A stretch of DNA of 64,000 nucleotides from a bacterium (GTDB lineage Bacteria; Eisenbacteria; RBG-16-71-46; CAIMUX01): positions 277,326 through 341,325 of the forward strand of contig JAUIHP010000004.1 in the NCBI GenBank assembly GCA_030431975.1. Direction: 5' to 3'. Made by a program: the position numbers and the translations under genes. The notes below the pieces were generated by a model, which saw only the letters and a program-made list of their open reading frames with translations, searched no databases and had not been told where the DNA came from. Of the stretch, positions 29,235-38,128 are shown piece after piece; within the stretch, counting starts at the first letter, position 1; every line of letters begins with the position of its first letter.

Positions 29235-29240
29235 TAGACT
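29235..29240 (+). promoter_or_regulatory. Putative -10 element of the selenoprotein gene
   Basis: GGCTAGACTC, about 40 bases before ATG 29282, matches the -10 motif seen upstream of several other genes here. Confidence 0.35.
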
Positions 29241-29281
29241 CTATCCGAAGGGGCGACTATCACCACATCTTCGGAGGAAGA

Positions 29282-30016
29282 ATGAACCGTCGAAACCTCA
29301 TCCGTTCTGCACTTGCCATCGCTTTCAGCGGTGCGATCTGCGTCTCCGGCGCCCTCGATCTTGCGAGGGCCGACGATGCCGCCGCGGAGTCCGAACCCAT
29401 GGTCCTTCGGGTCTACAGCGACTACGTGTGACCGTGGTGCTATCTCAGTACCGGGCGTATTGAGCGGCTCCAGAACGAATTCGAGATCGAAGTCGAACTC
29501 ATCCACTTTCCGCTGCATCCGGACACTCCGATGGAAGGGGTGAAGCTGCTGGACCTCTTCGGCGGTCCTTCCGCGGCGCCCAGACTCGAGCAGTCGAAGA
29601 AGCGCCTGGCGGCGATCGCCGAGCAGGAAGGTCTTCCGATGGGCACGAAGCGGGAGATGACCTACAACAGTCGACTGGCTCAGGAACTCGGCCTTTGGGC
29701 CGCCGAGCAAGGGAAGGGACCCGAATTCGACAACGCCACCTACCGTGCCTACTTCGTCGATGGAAGCAACGTCTCGGACGTGGATCTTCTGGTCGAGTTG
29801 GCGAAAGGTGTCGGTCTCGATCCGAAAGCGGCCAGGAAGGTCGTCGTCGAGCGGACGCACCAGGCGAAGGTCGATGAACATTGGAACCGGTCCCGCCAGT
29901 CGGGTGTCAGCGCGGTTCCGACGTTCCAGATGGGCGGACAGCAGGTTGTCGGCGCGCAACCCTACGAGGTTCTGCGTCAGCTGGTGATCGAAGCCGGGGC
30001 CAAAACGCGGGGTTGA
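29282..30016 (+). CDS. Probable selenoprotein: DsbA/FrnE-like thiol oxidoreductase with in-frame TGA (Sec50)
   Basis: 244 residues if TGA 29429-29431 is read as selenocysteine. ATG 29282 has GGAGGAAGA upstream; residues 1-30 are a signal peptide (ending LARADD). The frame continues through the TGA without shift: LRVYSDYV-U-PWCYLSTGRIERL. The Sec residue replaces the first cysteine of the CPWC redox motif of FrnE-type DsbA proteins (UPWC, 50-53). The rest is a normal member: helical insertion, NSRLAQELGLWAAEQGKG, and the cis-proline loop VSAVPTFQMGG. A SECIS-like hairpin follows the TGA at the right distance. The alternative, a nonsense-mutated pseudogene, is less likely because both sides are intact. 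selA/B/C/D are not in the window. Confidence 0.85.
29444..29464 (+). promoter_or_regulatory. Bacterial SECIS-like hairpin
   Basis: CTCAGTAC (29444-29451) pairs with GTATTGAG (29457-29464), eight pairs with one G-T, around the loop CGGGC. The loop begins 20 bases after the TGA and contains G residues, as expected for the SelB-binding element lying within the coding sequence of bacterial selenoprotein mRNAs. Confidence 0.75.
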
Positions 30017-30023
30017 TCCTCGC

Positions 30024-31409
30024 CTACAACGACTCGAGAAACGCGAGCAGTGCCGCCCGGTCCCCGGCCGACATGGACCGGACGGCTTCGCGTGAGTCCT
30101 CTGCTTCACCCCCGTGCCACATCACCGCTTCCAGAATGGATTTGGCCCGCCCATCGTGAAGCAGGTTGTACTCGTTCTGAACCGTCCGGGTCAGTCCCAG
30201 TCCCCAAAGGGGTGTCGTTCGCCACTCCGAACCGGTGGCTTCATAGTCCGGCCGGCCGTCGGCCAGGTCCGGGCCCATGTCATGCAGAAGCATGTCGGTG
30301 TATGGACGAATCGTCTGGTGTGAGACGGAGGGGATTCCCTCCAGGTGACCCGTCTCGAGGCTCGGCGTGTGGCAGGTCGCGCACTGCGCTTCCTTGAAGA
30401 GTTGCTGTCCTCTTCGGACGACGGGGTCTTCCACGTTGCGGCGAGCGGGGACGGCCAGCGTCTGCGTGTAGAACGCCGCCAGCTCGACCGTTTCCATGTC
30501 GATTTCCGGATCGTCGGCGACGCCGTCCGCCTGGGGCTGCCCGATTGCGCTGTCCGTCGGAAAGATGGGATTGGTCACGCCCATGTCGTTGCGGTAGGCG
30601 GCGGCTGCCTGTTGGACCAATGTCGGCTGGTTGGCCTTCCAACCAAACCGTCCGAGTTCCATCGTTTGATTCCTGACGTCGTAGACCCAGTTCGGTCGCC
30701 CGGAGATTCCATCGCCGTCGGCGTCGGCTTCGTCGGCCATGGCCAGGATGTCTTCTTCGGGGATGGCTTCCAGAAGCCCGCGTCCGAAGACCGGAAGCGC
30801 GATGCGCGGTGACGTCATGATGTCGGCGGGAAGGTCCGTGTACGCGTCCTCCAGCGCATAGGAAGGTCGATGCAGCGTGTAGGACTCTCCGTCGTCGAAC
30901 TCTTCCACGATCTGCTCGTAGGTGACCCGGACACGAACTTCCGGTTGGACGCCGAACAACGACTTGTCACTCAGTTGGAGTCCGAAGCCCGGCGCGGGAA
31001 CGGGACCGCCGTGCTCGTCCTTACCGGGAACACTGGCCCGGAGCAGCAGAGAACTCGGTTCGGTTCCCAGAAAAGGGCGTCCGCGGCCGTTGTTGACGTG
31101 ACAGGCCGTGCAGGCATTGTTGTTGAAAACGGGCCCAAGCCCCGGATTGACCGGGGCTCCGGCGCCGACGAAGGCCGACTCGAAGGCCAGATCCCCATCG
31201 AGATGGCGGTCGAGGTCGGACACGTTGGGAGCGGGGAAGGTGTAGGCCTGATTCGTCGCGTTGAAGATCGTCGTTTCGCCTCCGGAGAGGTACTCGGACA
31301 GATCGACTTCCGGTGCCTCGGTCGGTGAGTCCTCCGAACAGCCGACCGAACAGGCGACCACGATGATCCCGACGGCCGGTACCAACGCGTCTTTCAGACG
31401 TGCTCTCAC
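30024..31409 (-). CDS. Di-haem oxidoreductase (DUF1111 family) lipoprotein
   Basis: 461 residues. A signal sequence ends at a lipobox-like SVGC (C24). The first haem site CTACHVNNGRGRP (C100-H104) is the family signature; the second is CATCHTPS near 345, followed by the conserved TPLWGLG and NLLHDGRAKSILEAVMWHGGEA. DUF1111 proteins are remote relatives of di-haem peroxidases and commonly neighbour imelysin genes in iron-uptake loci. Third gene of a leftward operon; it ends seven bases from the convergent selenoprotein gene. Confidence 0.88.
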   Translation of the reverse strand: MRARLKDALVPAVGIIVVACSVGCSEDSPTEAPEVDLSEYLSGGETTIFNATNQAYTFPAPNVSDLDRHLDGDLAFESAFVGAGAPVNPGLGPVFNNNACTACHVNNGRGRPFLGTEPSSLLLRASVPGKDEHGGPVPAPGFGLQLSDKSLFGVQPEVRVRVTYEQIVEEFDDGESYTLHRPSYALEDAYTDLPADIMTSPRIALPVFGRGLLEAIPEEDILAMADEADADGDGISGRPNWVYDVRNQTMELGRFGWKANQPTLVQQAAAAYRNDMGVTNPIFPTDSAIGQPQADGVADDPEIDMETVELAAFYTQTLAVPARRNVEDPVVRRGQQLFKEAQCATCHTPSLETGHLEGIPSVSHQTIRPYTDMLLHDMGPDLADGRPDYEATGSEWRTTPLWGLGLTRTVQNEYNLLHDGRAKSILEAVMWHGGEAEDSREAVRSMSAGDRAALLAFLESL

Positions 31410-31522
31410 TTCTGGATCCTCCTTCCCGACTCACTCCCGTGTTGGGCTGGCCCGATCGATTCACGACGGTCTTCTGCGGTGACGACGATCATGAGCGTGA
31501 AGACCATCATGAACGGTTCGTG

Positions 31523-32722
31523 CTAGCTGACGATCAGCGGTTTGACCGACGTTTCCAGGGTCTGGACCAACTTGTCGATGGACTGCTGGGCCGCTTCGAT
31601 AACCGCGTTCTGATCAAGGTTGTCGCGGAACGGCTCCGGGATCTGTCCGATGGCGGTGATGGCATCGTCGATCTGCGACTTGACGAGATCGTCGATCTGC
31701 TCGTTCTGGCTGCGAACGTACTCGTCGAGACCCACGCCGTCCGACCCCAGGTGATACCCGCCGGTGTAGGCGTTACGCACGCTGCGAAGGTTGTTCGAAA
31801 AGTCGGTCAGGGAGTTCCAGCTGAACTGGGACTCGACGAGGTCGGTGTTTCCTTCGTCGAACGGGTCGGCGATCTTGCCGTTGGCGACTTCGTCGCAGAG
31901 GCCGATCATTCCCTCGACGATTTCGAGAAGTGCGTCACGCTGCGTGACGTAGGGGCTTCCGCTCAATCCCGCCTTCTGGAACTGTCCGGCGTACTCGTCC
32001 TCCCAAGCGGAGAAGAGAGCGTCGGTGTCGTCGCGGAGTACGGTGCAGACCGCGACCAGATAGTCGATCTCCCGAGCGGTCAAGTCGCCGACGGAGCGGG
32101 AGTCGCCTTCCCGGAAGAGAAGGAACTCGATGGTGTGAAAGCCACGCAGCGCGGGGCCTAGGCCTTCGGCGACGGTGTCGGAGTTCAGCTCCAGGTCCGA
32201 TGCCAGTACGTTGCTCAGTTGCTGGCGATCGACCGGCCAGGAATCGAGGGCCGGGTCGAGAGAAAGGAAGGTTGCCGGACCGAAGAGGAACGCCTCGCTG
32301 GACTCCCACGGCTCGCGCGTATCAACCCACCTTTGTGCAGCCGCGTCGAGGAGGGACTGATCGGCCGGTGTCGCCTGCAACGCCGTGGCCGCGTCAAGAA
32401 GGTCCTGTGCGCGGCCGGCCAAGTCTTCGTAGGTCGCCTTGGCCACGTTCTCGGCAAAGCTCTCCAAGGTGGAGCTGAAGTCAGTCTGCACGTTGGGTGA
32501 CGTCGGATCCCCGTCGCTGTCGTCGTCCGAGCAGGCGCCCAGGGTGAGGCTGAGCCCAAACGCCAGGCACGCGGTCAACGTCGTTCCGGCGAATCGAGCC
32601 GTTCCGGCGAACCGGGTCTTTCCGTCGGCTCGATTGGAATGGTCCCTGTCGCTGCGCATCGGGTCTTGATTCGTGAGGGTTTGGTTCGGTACTCGGTCCT
32701 GCGGATTCGGCTCGGTCTTCAA
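31523..32722 (-). CDS. Imelysin family lipoprotein (peptidase M75/EfeO-like)
   Basis: 399 residues; TTG start at 32722 supported by GGAGG eight bases upstream. The unusually long N-terminus precedes a lipoprotein signal ending LTLGAC, and an acidic SDDDSDGD linker follows. The imelysin GxHxxE motif is present as GFHTIEFLLF; the AYTGGYHLGSDGVGLDEYVRS segment also fits the family. Imelysins are surface or periplasmic iron-regulated proteins thought to bind iron or haem; protease activity is doubtful. In operon with the porin and the di-haem protein. Confidence 0.88.
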   Translation of the reverse strand: MKTEPNPQDRVPNQTLTNQDPMRSDRDHSNRADGKTRFAGTARFAGTTLTACLAFGLSLTLGACSDDDSDGDPTSPNVQTDFSSTLESFAENVAKATYEDLAGRAQDLLDAATALQATPADQSLLDAAAQRWVDTREPWESSEAFLFGPATFLSLDPALDSWPVDRQQLSNVLASDLELNSDTVAEGLGPALRGFHTIEFLLFREGDSRSVGDLTAREIDYLVAVCTVLRDDTDALFSAWEDEYAGQFQKAGLSGSPYVTQRDALLEIVEGMIGLCDEVANGKIADPFDEGNTDLVESQFSWNSLTDFSNNLRSVRNAYTGGYHLGSDGVGLDEYVRSQNEQIDDLVKSQIDDAITAIGQIPEPFRDNLDQNAVIEAAQQSIDKLVQTLETSVKPLIVS

Positions 32723-32757
32723 GGGTCTTCCTCCATCACGCCAATCCAGACGTGCGG

Positions 32758-34032
32758 TCAGGGGTTCGGGTCGCCACCAAGGATCTCGGTCGAGAACGCT
32801 AGGTTGAGACTGAAAGTGTTCTCGTCGTTGAGGACATCGTCTCCGAAGGTTCGATGAGACCAGTCCGCTTTGACGACGATGTCGGGGTGGGGCACGTAGT
32901 TCAGTCCCGCCGTGAAGAGGTTTCTTTCGAAGCGCGGGACGTCGAAGATCCCGGGAGAAACCTCATGCATGCTGTCGTAGGCGGAGTACTGGACGAACGG
33001 AAAGAGACGCCACTCTTCGTTCTTGGTGAAGAGCGGTGCGATGTCATAGCCGAGCTCGACGTACCACCCAAGTGCGGCGTCGGCGACCGGCGTTCTCGAG
33101 ACCTGCAGGTTGCTCGAAAGTCGGCTGTTCTTTGAGCTGATGAGATCGGCGTTCTCGAGGTCGCCGCGCAGATAGACGGCTCGTGCCTTCCATGGGCCGC
33201 GGTCCAGCGTCGCGTGAACATCAAAGACGGTGAGGTGAGCGTCCGTGCCTTCCATGTCCGGCTTCGGGCGGTTTCCCGTCGTGTTTCCCCGGTAGACGGA
33301 ACTTCCCACCTGTGCGCCGTCGGCCAGGGACACGTCGAACCGGACAGCCCAAGCCAGGTCGGAAGCGCGGACCCCTTCGAAGCGGCCCTGGCCGGCGTCC
33401 GAAACGAAGAACTTGGAGTTGAATGCCGTCGAGTCGAGGGCGTTGACGAGTTGGGCCTGGTACGCGACCGGTCCGCGGCGGCCAAAGAGTTCCAGGCCGG
33501 TCTCGTCCCACGTCGTCGGAATGAGACTGACCTCGGCTTCCGGCCGAACGGTGGTGAAGTAGGCGGTCGGTCGGTGCGACTTGTTGATGAGTCCGACCGC
33601 CACGATGAGATGTCCCGCACGAAGGTTGATCGCTTCGTTCCAACGCTTTGTCAGGTGCAGCTGCTCGAGGACGACCTCGCCGCCCTTTTCCGTTTCGATC
33701 TCGTACTCCCCGAACTCTTCGTACTCGAGTTCGAGCGCCGTGCCGGTGCCTCCGTGTTCGTACTCGAGTTCGATCTCCAGGGAGAGGTCGGTTCGGAATT
33801 CGTACTCCAACTCGACAGCGAAGTAGGGGATGTCGACGACGGCCCGCGAGTCCGAGGGGGCGCCGGTCGGCGAGGTGCGTTGATCCGGTCCGTAGTCGTA
33901 ATGGGAGTAAAGGACGTCACCGTAGACATCGAGTTCGACGCGCCTGTCGGAGGCGCTTCCGGTCGATCCCAGAGTGATTAGGAAGGCGGCCGCCAGGAAG
34001 GACGGGAGATTCGGATGCAACCAGCTTGGCAA
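32758..34032 (-). CDS. Outer-membrane beta-barrel porin-like protein
   Basis: 424 residues, TTG start at 34032 (CGAGG about six bases upstream). A signal peptide ends about GSTGSAS. The mature protein shows alternating-residue beta strands throughout, with an E/Y-rich stretch (LELEYEEFGEYEIETEKGG) near 100-120 and a C-terminal strand FSLNLAFSTEILGG. It resembles phosphate-selective-porin-like barrels. First gene of a porin-imelysin-DUF1111 operon. The MITE at 34059-34219 ends only 26 bases upstream of its start codon, so it must affect or supply the promoter region. Confidence 0.8.
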   Translation of the reverse strand: MPSWLHPNLPSFLAAAFLITLGSTGSASDRRVELDVYGDVLYSHYDYGPDQRTSPTGAPSDSRAVVDIPYFAVELEYEFRTDLSLEIELEYEHGGTGTALELEYEEFGEYEIETEKGGEVVLEQLHLTKRWNEAINLRAGHLIVAVGLINKSHRPTAYFTTVRPEAEVSLIPTTWDETGLELFGRRGPVAYQAQLVNALDSTAFNSKFFVSDAGQGRFEGVRASDLAWAVRFDVSLADGAQVGSSVYRGNTTGNRPKPDMEGTDAHLTVFDVHATLDRGPWKARAVYLRGDLENADLISSKNSRLSSNLQVSRTPVADAALGWYVELGYDIAPLFTKNEEWRLFPFVQYSAYDSMHEVSPGIFDVPRFERNLFTAGLNYVPHPDIVVKADWSHRTFGDDVLNDENTFSLNLAFSTEILGGDPNP

Positions 34033-34058
34033 GTCGGCCTCGAGAGGTGAAGGTTGAG

Positions 34059-34219
34059 TTGTGGACGGAAGATTGCGGACGGGATCGATCCAAGTATTTC
34101 TGCCAGTTGGGCGTTACGGCGACGATTCGCCGTCGGCTTCGGCGGCCCTGGATTGGATCCTCAAGGACGCTGCGTCGTCGCCATTTACGAGTTTGGCGTC
34201 CGCAATCTTCCGGCCACAA
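34059..34219. mobile_element. 161-bp MITE related to the insertion sequence in this window
   Basis: Terminal inverted repeats of 23 bases match at 22 positions: TTGTGGACGGAAGATTGCGG (34059 onward) and the complement of 34197-34219. The outer 18 bases of the right end equal the end of the insertion sequences at 42690 and 62903. The 115-base interior has no gene, so the element would need the transposase in trans. The left flank GGTTGAG also resembles the outer end of the copy at 62903. No target duplication is evident. Confidence 0.8.
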
Positions 34220-34392
34220 TTTGTTGCGACTGAGTCTCAATATCGACGAAGGGGCACGTTAGAAGACTTAAATACGACGGTCAAGTATGGATTTATCCGG
34301 ATGTGGCGAGAAGGCGAGGAATCGTGGATGAGGATTCCTAATGACCCTCAAATCGCTGCTTACCAGTCGGTTGGAAGATCAGTGAAGTCGGC
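34220..34392. other. Intergenic remainder between MITE and aroA
   Basis: About 170 bases of lower GC content than the surroundings, with no gene. A weak hairpin AGGAATC/GATTCCT around 34318-34340 could mark the 3' end of the aroA transcript, but it has no T tract. Confidence 0.4.
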
Positions 34393-35721
34393 TCAGGATC
34401 GGAGGCGGTCAAGGAACTTCCAGTACGAAGGGAAGGTCTTGGCCACACAACCGGGGTCCAGGATCGTCACGCCGGGCGCGCGGAGACCGGCGACCGCAAA
34501 TGCCATGGCCATTCGGTGGTCGTCGTAGGTCTCGATTTCGGCCGGTAGAAGGGTACCGGGCTGTCTGGCTTCGATGGTCAGATCGTCCCCGTGTACCTCG
34601 ACCCTGGCTCCGAGCTTTTGCAGTTCGGCTTCCAGGGCGGCCATGCGGTCCGTCTCTTTGACGCGAAGATTGCCGACGTCACGAATGACCGTCGGTCCCT
34701 CTGCGAACAGCGCGACGACGGAAAGAGTCTGTGCGAGATCCGGTGTGGCGTTCAGATTGACGTCGATGCCGCGCAGTTTCGCCGGTCCGATGACCTCCAC
34801 GAAGTCGGAACCGGTTCGAACCCGGCAGCCCATCGCCGCCAGGTGCTCGGCGAATCGCACGTCACCCTGAAGGCTGGAGTCACCGAGTCCCTCGATCCGA
34901 CAGCGCGCACTCGGGGTGACCGCTGCCGCCGCGAGAAAGTAGCTCGCATTGGAAGCGTCGGGCTCAACCGCATAGTCGATCGCTTTGTAACCGGAGCCCC
35001 CGACACGAATGCCGGACCAGTCGGCCTCCGCTTCAACCTCGGCTCCGAAGCGCTCCATGAGACGGGCGGTCATCTGAACGTAGGGCAGGCTGAGGACAGC
35101 ACCGTCAAACTTGATCTCGATTCCCCCGGGAAGAGCGGGCGCGATGAGTAGAAGAGCACTGATGAACTGGCTGGAAAGAGTCGGAGTGACATGGAACGAA
35201 AGGCCGGACGGAGGAGTCGCGTTCCCCGGCTCATCACCGCGTACTTCAAGGGGCGGACAACCGGGCTGACCAAGAAAGCGAATGTCTGCACTGGCCCGCT
35301 CCAGGAGTTCGACCAAAGGACCGATCGGCCGCTCGCGCATCCTCGGCGTCCCGTCGACTCGGTAGGGTCCCGGTCCCAGAGTGCATGCCGCGGTCAGAAA
35401 GCGCACAGCCGTTCCGGCATTCCCGAGCGAGAGCTCCGCGGACGAGACCGGGATCCGTCCTGCGTTTCCCTGCACCTCGACTTCGAGCCGATCGGGCCCC
35501 TGAGAGGAAAAGGTCACTTCGAATCCGAGTCGCGTCAGTCCGTCCAGCATGCGCTCCGAGTCGTCGGACTGAAGGACATGGGTGAGGTGGGAGCGACCTT
35601 GGGCCAGCGCCGCAAGAAGAAGGGCGCGGTTGGTCAGACTCTTCGATCCCGGGAGGTCGGCGATGGTGACGTCAAACGGCTTTTCGAGAGGTTCGATGGG
35701 AAGGGAGGTGGCGTTCGTCAT
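34393..35721 (-). CDS. aroA: 3-phosphoshikimate 1-carboxyvinyltransferase (EPSP synthase)
   Basis: 442 residues, normal length. It makes 5-enolpyruvylshikimate-3-phosphate, the sixth step of the shikimate pathway, in the cytoplasm. Motifs: LPGSKSLTNRALLLAALAQG (shikimate-3-phosphate binding lysine and serine), LGNAGTAVRFLTA (PEP binding), DGTPRMRERPI, and the C-terminal RVKETDRMAAL and DDHRMAMAFAVAGL. Start ATG 35721 has an AAGGAG site. It lies 75 bases downstream of the DUF3179 gene on the same strand. The LGNAGTAVRF region is class I-like, though the family class was not determined rigorously. Confidence 0.95.
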   Translation of the reverse strand: MTNATSLPIEPLEKPFDVTIADLPGSKSLTNRALLLAALAQGRSHLTHVLQSDDSERMLDGLTRLGFEVTFSSQGPDRLEVEVQGNAGRIPVSSAELSLGNAGTAVRFLTAACTLGPGPYRVDGTPRMRERPIGPLVELLERASADIRFLGQPGCPPLEVRGDEPGNATPPSGLSFHVTPTLSSQFISALLLIAPALPGGIEIKFDGAVLSLPYVQMTARLMERFGAEVEAEADWSGIRVGGSGYKAIDYAVEPDASNASYFLAAAAVTPSARCRIEGLGDSSLQGDVRFAEHLAAMGCRVRTGSDFVEVIGPAKLRGIDVNLNATPDLAQTLSVVALFAEGPTVIRDVGNLRVKETDRMAALEAELQKLGARVEVHGDDLTIEARQPGTLLPAEIETYDDHRMAMAFAVAGLRAPGVTILDPGCVAKTFPSYWKFLDRLRS

Positions 35722-35796
35722 GAGTGTCTCCTTGGCAACGACTCGTTGGTTGCCCAGCCCGATCTCGCTACGACCTTCATGAATAGATCGGGCCCG

Positions 35797-36903
35797 CTAC
35801 AGGATCGGATCGTCGGGGCGGCAGGCGTACCAGGCGAACCAGAAGACGGGGCGCGAGACCAGGGGCCCTCGGTCCGCTCGCTCGACCCACGCCGAGACGT
35901 GCTCCTCGCCAAAGACCTGAAAGCGAAGGGGCACGCCGCCGAGGTTCGTGCTCCAACTGCCGCGGGTGTCGGCGGACGCCCGGACTTCTTCGAGATCGAA
36001 GATAACCCATTCACTTCCGGACGCTGCCGCGCTTGTTTCCACAGCGATGCAACGCGTCTTGTATGGACGTTCCGTCGGATCGGGAAGCGGCTCTGCCGGG
36101 AAGCGGAGAATGTCGTTCCCGTGATACGTACTAAACGGGGAGCGTCGGTAGGCCATGATCTTGCGATCGTCCCGTGCGAGCACACGGGTCCTTGGATGCT
36201 GCGCCACCCAGGCCTTCCACGGAACGAGCTGCACGGAGAGCGGGCGCAATGTCTTCGATCGAGCGGCCGCGGGTCCGGAGATCGCTTTCCCCAGGAGTGG
36301 ACTCCAGAGAGATTCCTTTGACTCCAACGTTGCGCCCTCTGGGCCGGACTCGGGAGAACCCGATCTTGTGCCGGGTGGGCTTTCGATCGCCCTGTCGTAG
36401 AGAAGATGGTGGTTGTTGTAGAGCAGGCCACTGAGTCCAAAGGTCAACGTCTCGCCGTCGACGCGACGGTCGAACGCTGCTGCCAAACCAGCCAGAGGCG
36501 AATACGAAACGACGATGGGAATCCCGGCCAAAGTGTCGTTGACGACTTCATGCCAGTTGAGGATTTGCAGCGGGTATGCGATCTGCTCGTTCCCCACCGA
36601 AACTCCGACGACCAGATCTCCGGAGACGACGTACTTGTCGCGCCCCCGGTATCCGGTGGCCTCTTCTGCATCGTACCGTTGGGGAAGGTCGAGCACGTCG
36701 AGCCCGTCGCGAGCCAGGTGGGATCCGATCAGGTCCGCTTCGTCGATGAGGAGAGTGTCGAAATCGAACCCGTAGGTTCGCGGATCATGGCCGTCTCCCA
36801 GTCGCTCGATGCCGCGGGCTTCGAGGACCAGATGAATCATGTAGGCGGCCGTGCCCCCCGTGACGAGGATGGACAACGCGACCAGCCACCACAGCGAACG
36901 CAT
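35797..36903 (-). CDS. DUF3179 domain protein, membrane-anchored
   Basis: 368 residues with an N-terminal membrane helix (LWWLVALSILVTGGTAAYMI). The DUF3179 core is clear: AYPLQILNWHEVVNDTLAGIPIVVSYSPLAGLAAAFDR, LTFGLSGLLYNNHHLLYDR, and SLWSPLLGKAISGP. The CPLCG-type cysteines usual in the family (TYCPLCGT) are replaced by SPLAGL. The function of the family is not established. Its ATG overlaps the ctaB stop (TAATG), so the two are translationally coupled, which suggests a link to haem or oxidase assembly. Confidence 0.8.
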   Translation of the reverse strand: MRSLWWLVALSILVTGGTAAYMIHLVLEARGIERLGDGHDPRTYGFDFDTLLIDEADLIGSHLARDGLDVLDLPQRYDAEEATGYRGRDKYVVSGDLVVGVSVGNEQIAYPLQILNWHEVVNDTLAGIPIVVSYSPLAGLAAAFDRRVDGETLTFGLSGLLYNNHHLLYDRAIESPPGTRSGSPESGPEGATLESKESLWSPLLGKAISGPAAARSKTLRPLSVQLVPWKAWVAQHPRTRVLARDDRKIMAYRRSPFSTYHGNDILRFPAEPLPDPTERPYKTRCIAVETSAAASGSEWVIFDLEEVRASADTRGSWSTNLGGVPLRFQVFGEEHVSAWVERADRGPLVSRPVFWFAWYACRPDDPIL

Positions 36904-37994
36904 TAGCGGGGCTGGTTAGATGCGGAGGGGACGGAAGGCTCAGTGCCGGTCGGCACCACCGTCTCATGAAACTTCAGCGCGTCTTCAGACGGCACGGTTC
37001 CGAAAGACGTCGTCGCCGCGTTGAGTTGCAGTACAGCCTGATCGGAGGACGGTGTTACGTCCTTGACTTCCTCGCGAGCCGGAACCGCGTCCGGCGCGAC
37101 ACGAAAAACCGGACCGAGGTGCGTGGCCGGACCACGGTCCAACACCATCAGCCCAAGTAACACGGGGAGGTAGGCCAGCGATGCAAAGAAGACGCGTCGT
37201 GCGTGACGCTTGTGTCCCGATTCGCGGAGTTGGATCGAAAAGACGACGAGACCCACGGCCAGGACACAGGATCCCCAGAAGAAGTTCCAGCCTGCGAGCC
37301 CGGTCAACGTTGCGGCCAGTCCCAGAGGAAGCAGCGCCGCGCTGTAGAGCACGACCAGGTTGAGCGTCAGCACCCCGGAACGGTCGACGCCGGGAAGCAT
37401 GCGGAACCCGCCGCGCTCGTAGTCTTCCTTGTAGAGCCAGGCCAGGGAAAGAAAGTGCGGCATTTGCCAAACGAAGAGGATGAGGAAGAGAACCCAGGCG
37501 CCCGCGTCCAACGAGTTGTGCACCGCCGTCCAACCCATCATAGGCGGGATCGCTCCACAGACCGCGCCGACCATGGTGTTCAGCGGCGTTCGCGATTTCA
37601 TCGGTGTGTAGACCAGGACGTAGAGGACCTGAATGATCAGGGCCAGTAGAGCCGTCAGCGGGTTGACGAAGAATGCGAGGATGAGGTCTCCCGCTAGGAT
37701 GAAGACGGATGCGACGATCACGGCGTGGGAGAGAGTCAACGTACCGGCCGGAAGCGGACGATGCCGTGTCCGGTTCATGAGCGCATCCCGCTCCCTTTCC
37801 CAACACTGGTTGGCGGCATTGGCGCCCCAGGCTGCGAAAGTGGTTCCGAGGACCGTCCACAAAAGAGCCCACAGGTCGACGTTGGGGCCGGCGGCGACGA
37901 GAAAGCCAACCAGGGCGGTCAACGTCACGAAGGAGGCGAGTCGCGCCTTGGTCAGGACGAGGACTTCGTCGACATATTCGCGAGCCGTTCTCAT
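36903..37994 (-). CDS. ctaB: Protohaem IX farnesyltransferase (haem O synthase)
   Basis: 363 residues, UbiA-type prenyltransferase with about nine membrane helices. The first aspartate-rich motif is NQCWERERDALMNRTRHRPLP and the second lies in YKEDYERGGFRMLP. It adds a farnesyl group to haem b, giving haem O for CtaA. GGGAG lies eight bases before the ATG. The C-terminus carries an unusual hydrophilic extension of about 75 residues. Divergent from ctaA across a 134-base gap (37995-38128) in which no clear promoter was assigned. Confidence 0.95.
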   Translation of the reverse strand: MRTAREYVDEVLVLTKARLASFVTLTALVGFLVAAGPNVDLWALLWTVLGTTFAAWGANAANQCWERERDALMNRTRHRPLPAGTLTLSHAVIVASVFILAGDLILAFFVNPLTALLALIIQVLYVLVYTPMKSRTPLNTMVGAVCGAIPPMMGWTAVHNSLDAGAWVLFLILFVWQMPHFLSLAWLYKEDYERGGFRMLPGVDRSGVLTLNLVVLYSAALLPLGLAATLTGLAGWNFFWGSCVLAVGLVVFSIQLRESGHKRHARRVFFASLAYLPVLLGLMVLDRGPATHLGPVFRVAPDAVPAREEVKDVTPSSDQAVLQLNAATTSFGTVPSEDALKFHETVVPTGTEPSVPSASNQPR

Positions 37995-38128
37995 ACGTCC
38001 ATCTCCCTGGACCGACTATCAAGGAAACTAATCTCGTTTACCGGTCAGATAAAGTCGATCTGATCGTTCGAAACAAGGTACCATTCCCGGTCAGGCAGTA
38101 GAACCAGAATCGTACCTGGAGGTTGCCT

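Noticed and set aside
29204..29431. Short protein ending at TGA 29431, with a second gene starting at 29531
   Set aside because: Both are halves of one frame; the DsbA-like fold continues across the TGA and the SECIS-like hairpin favours Sec decoding.
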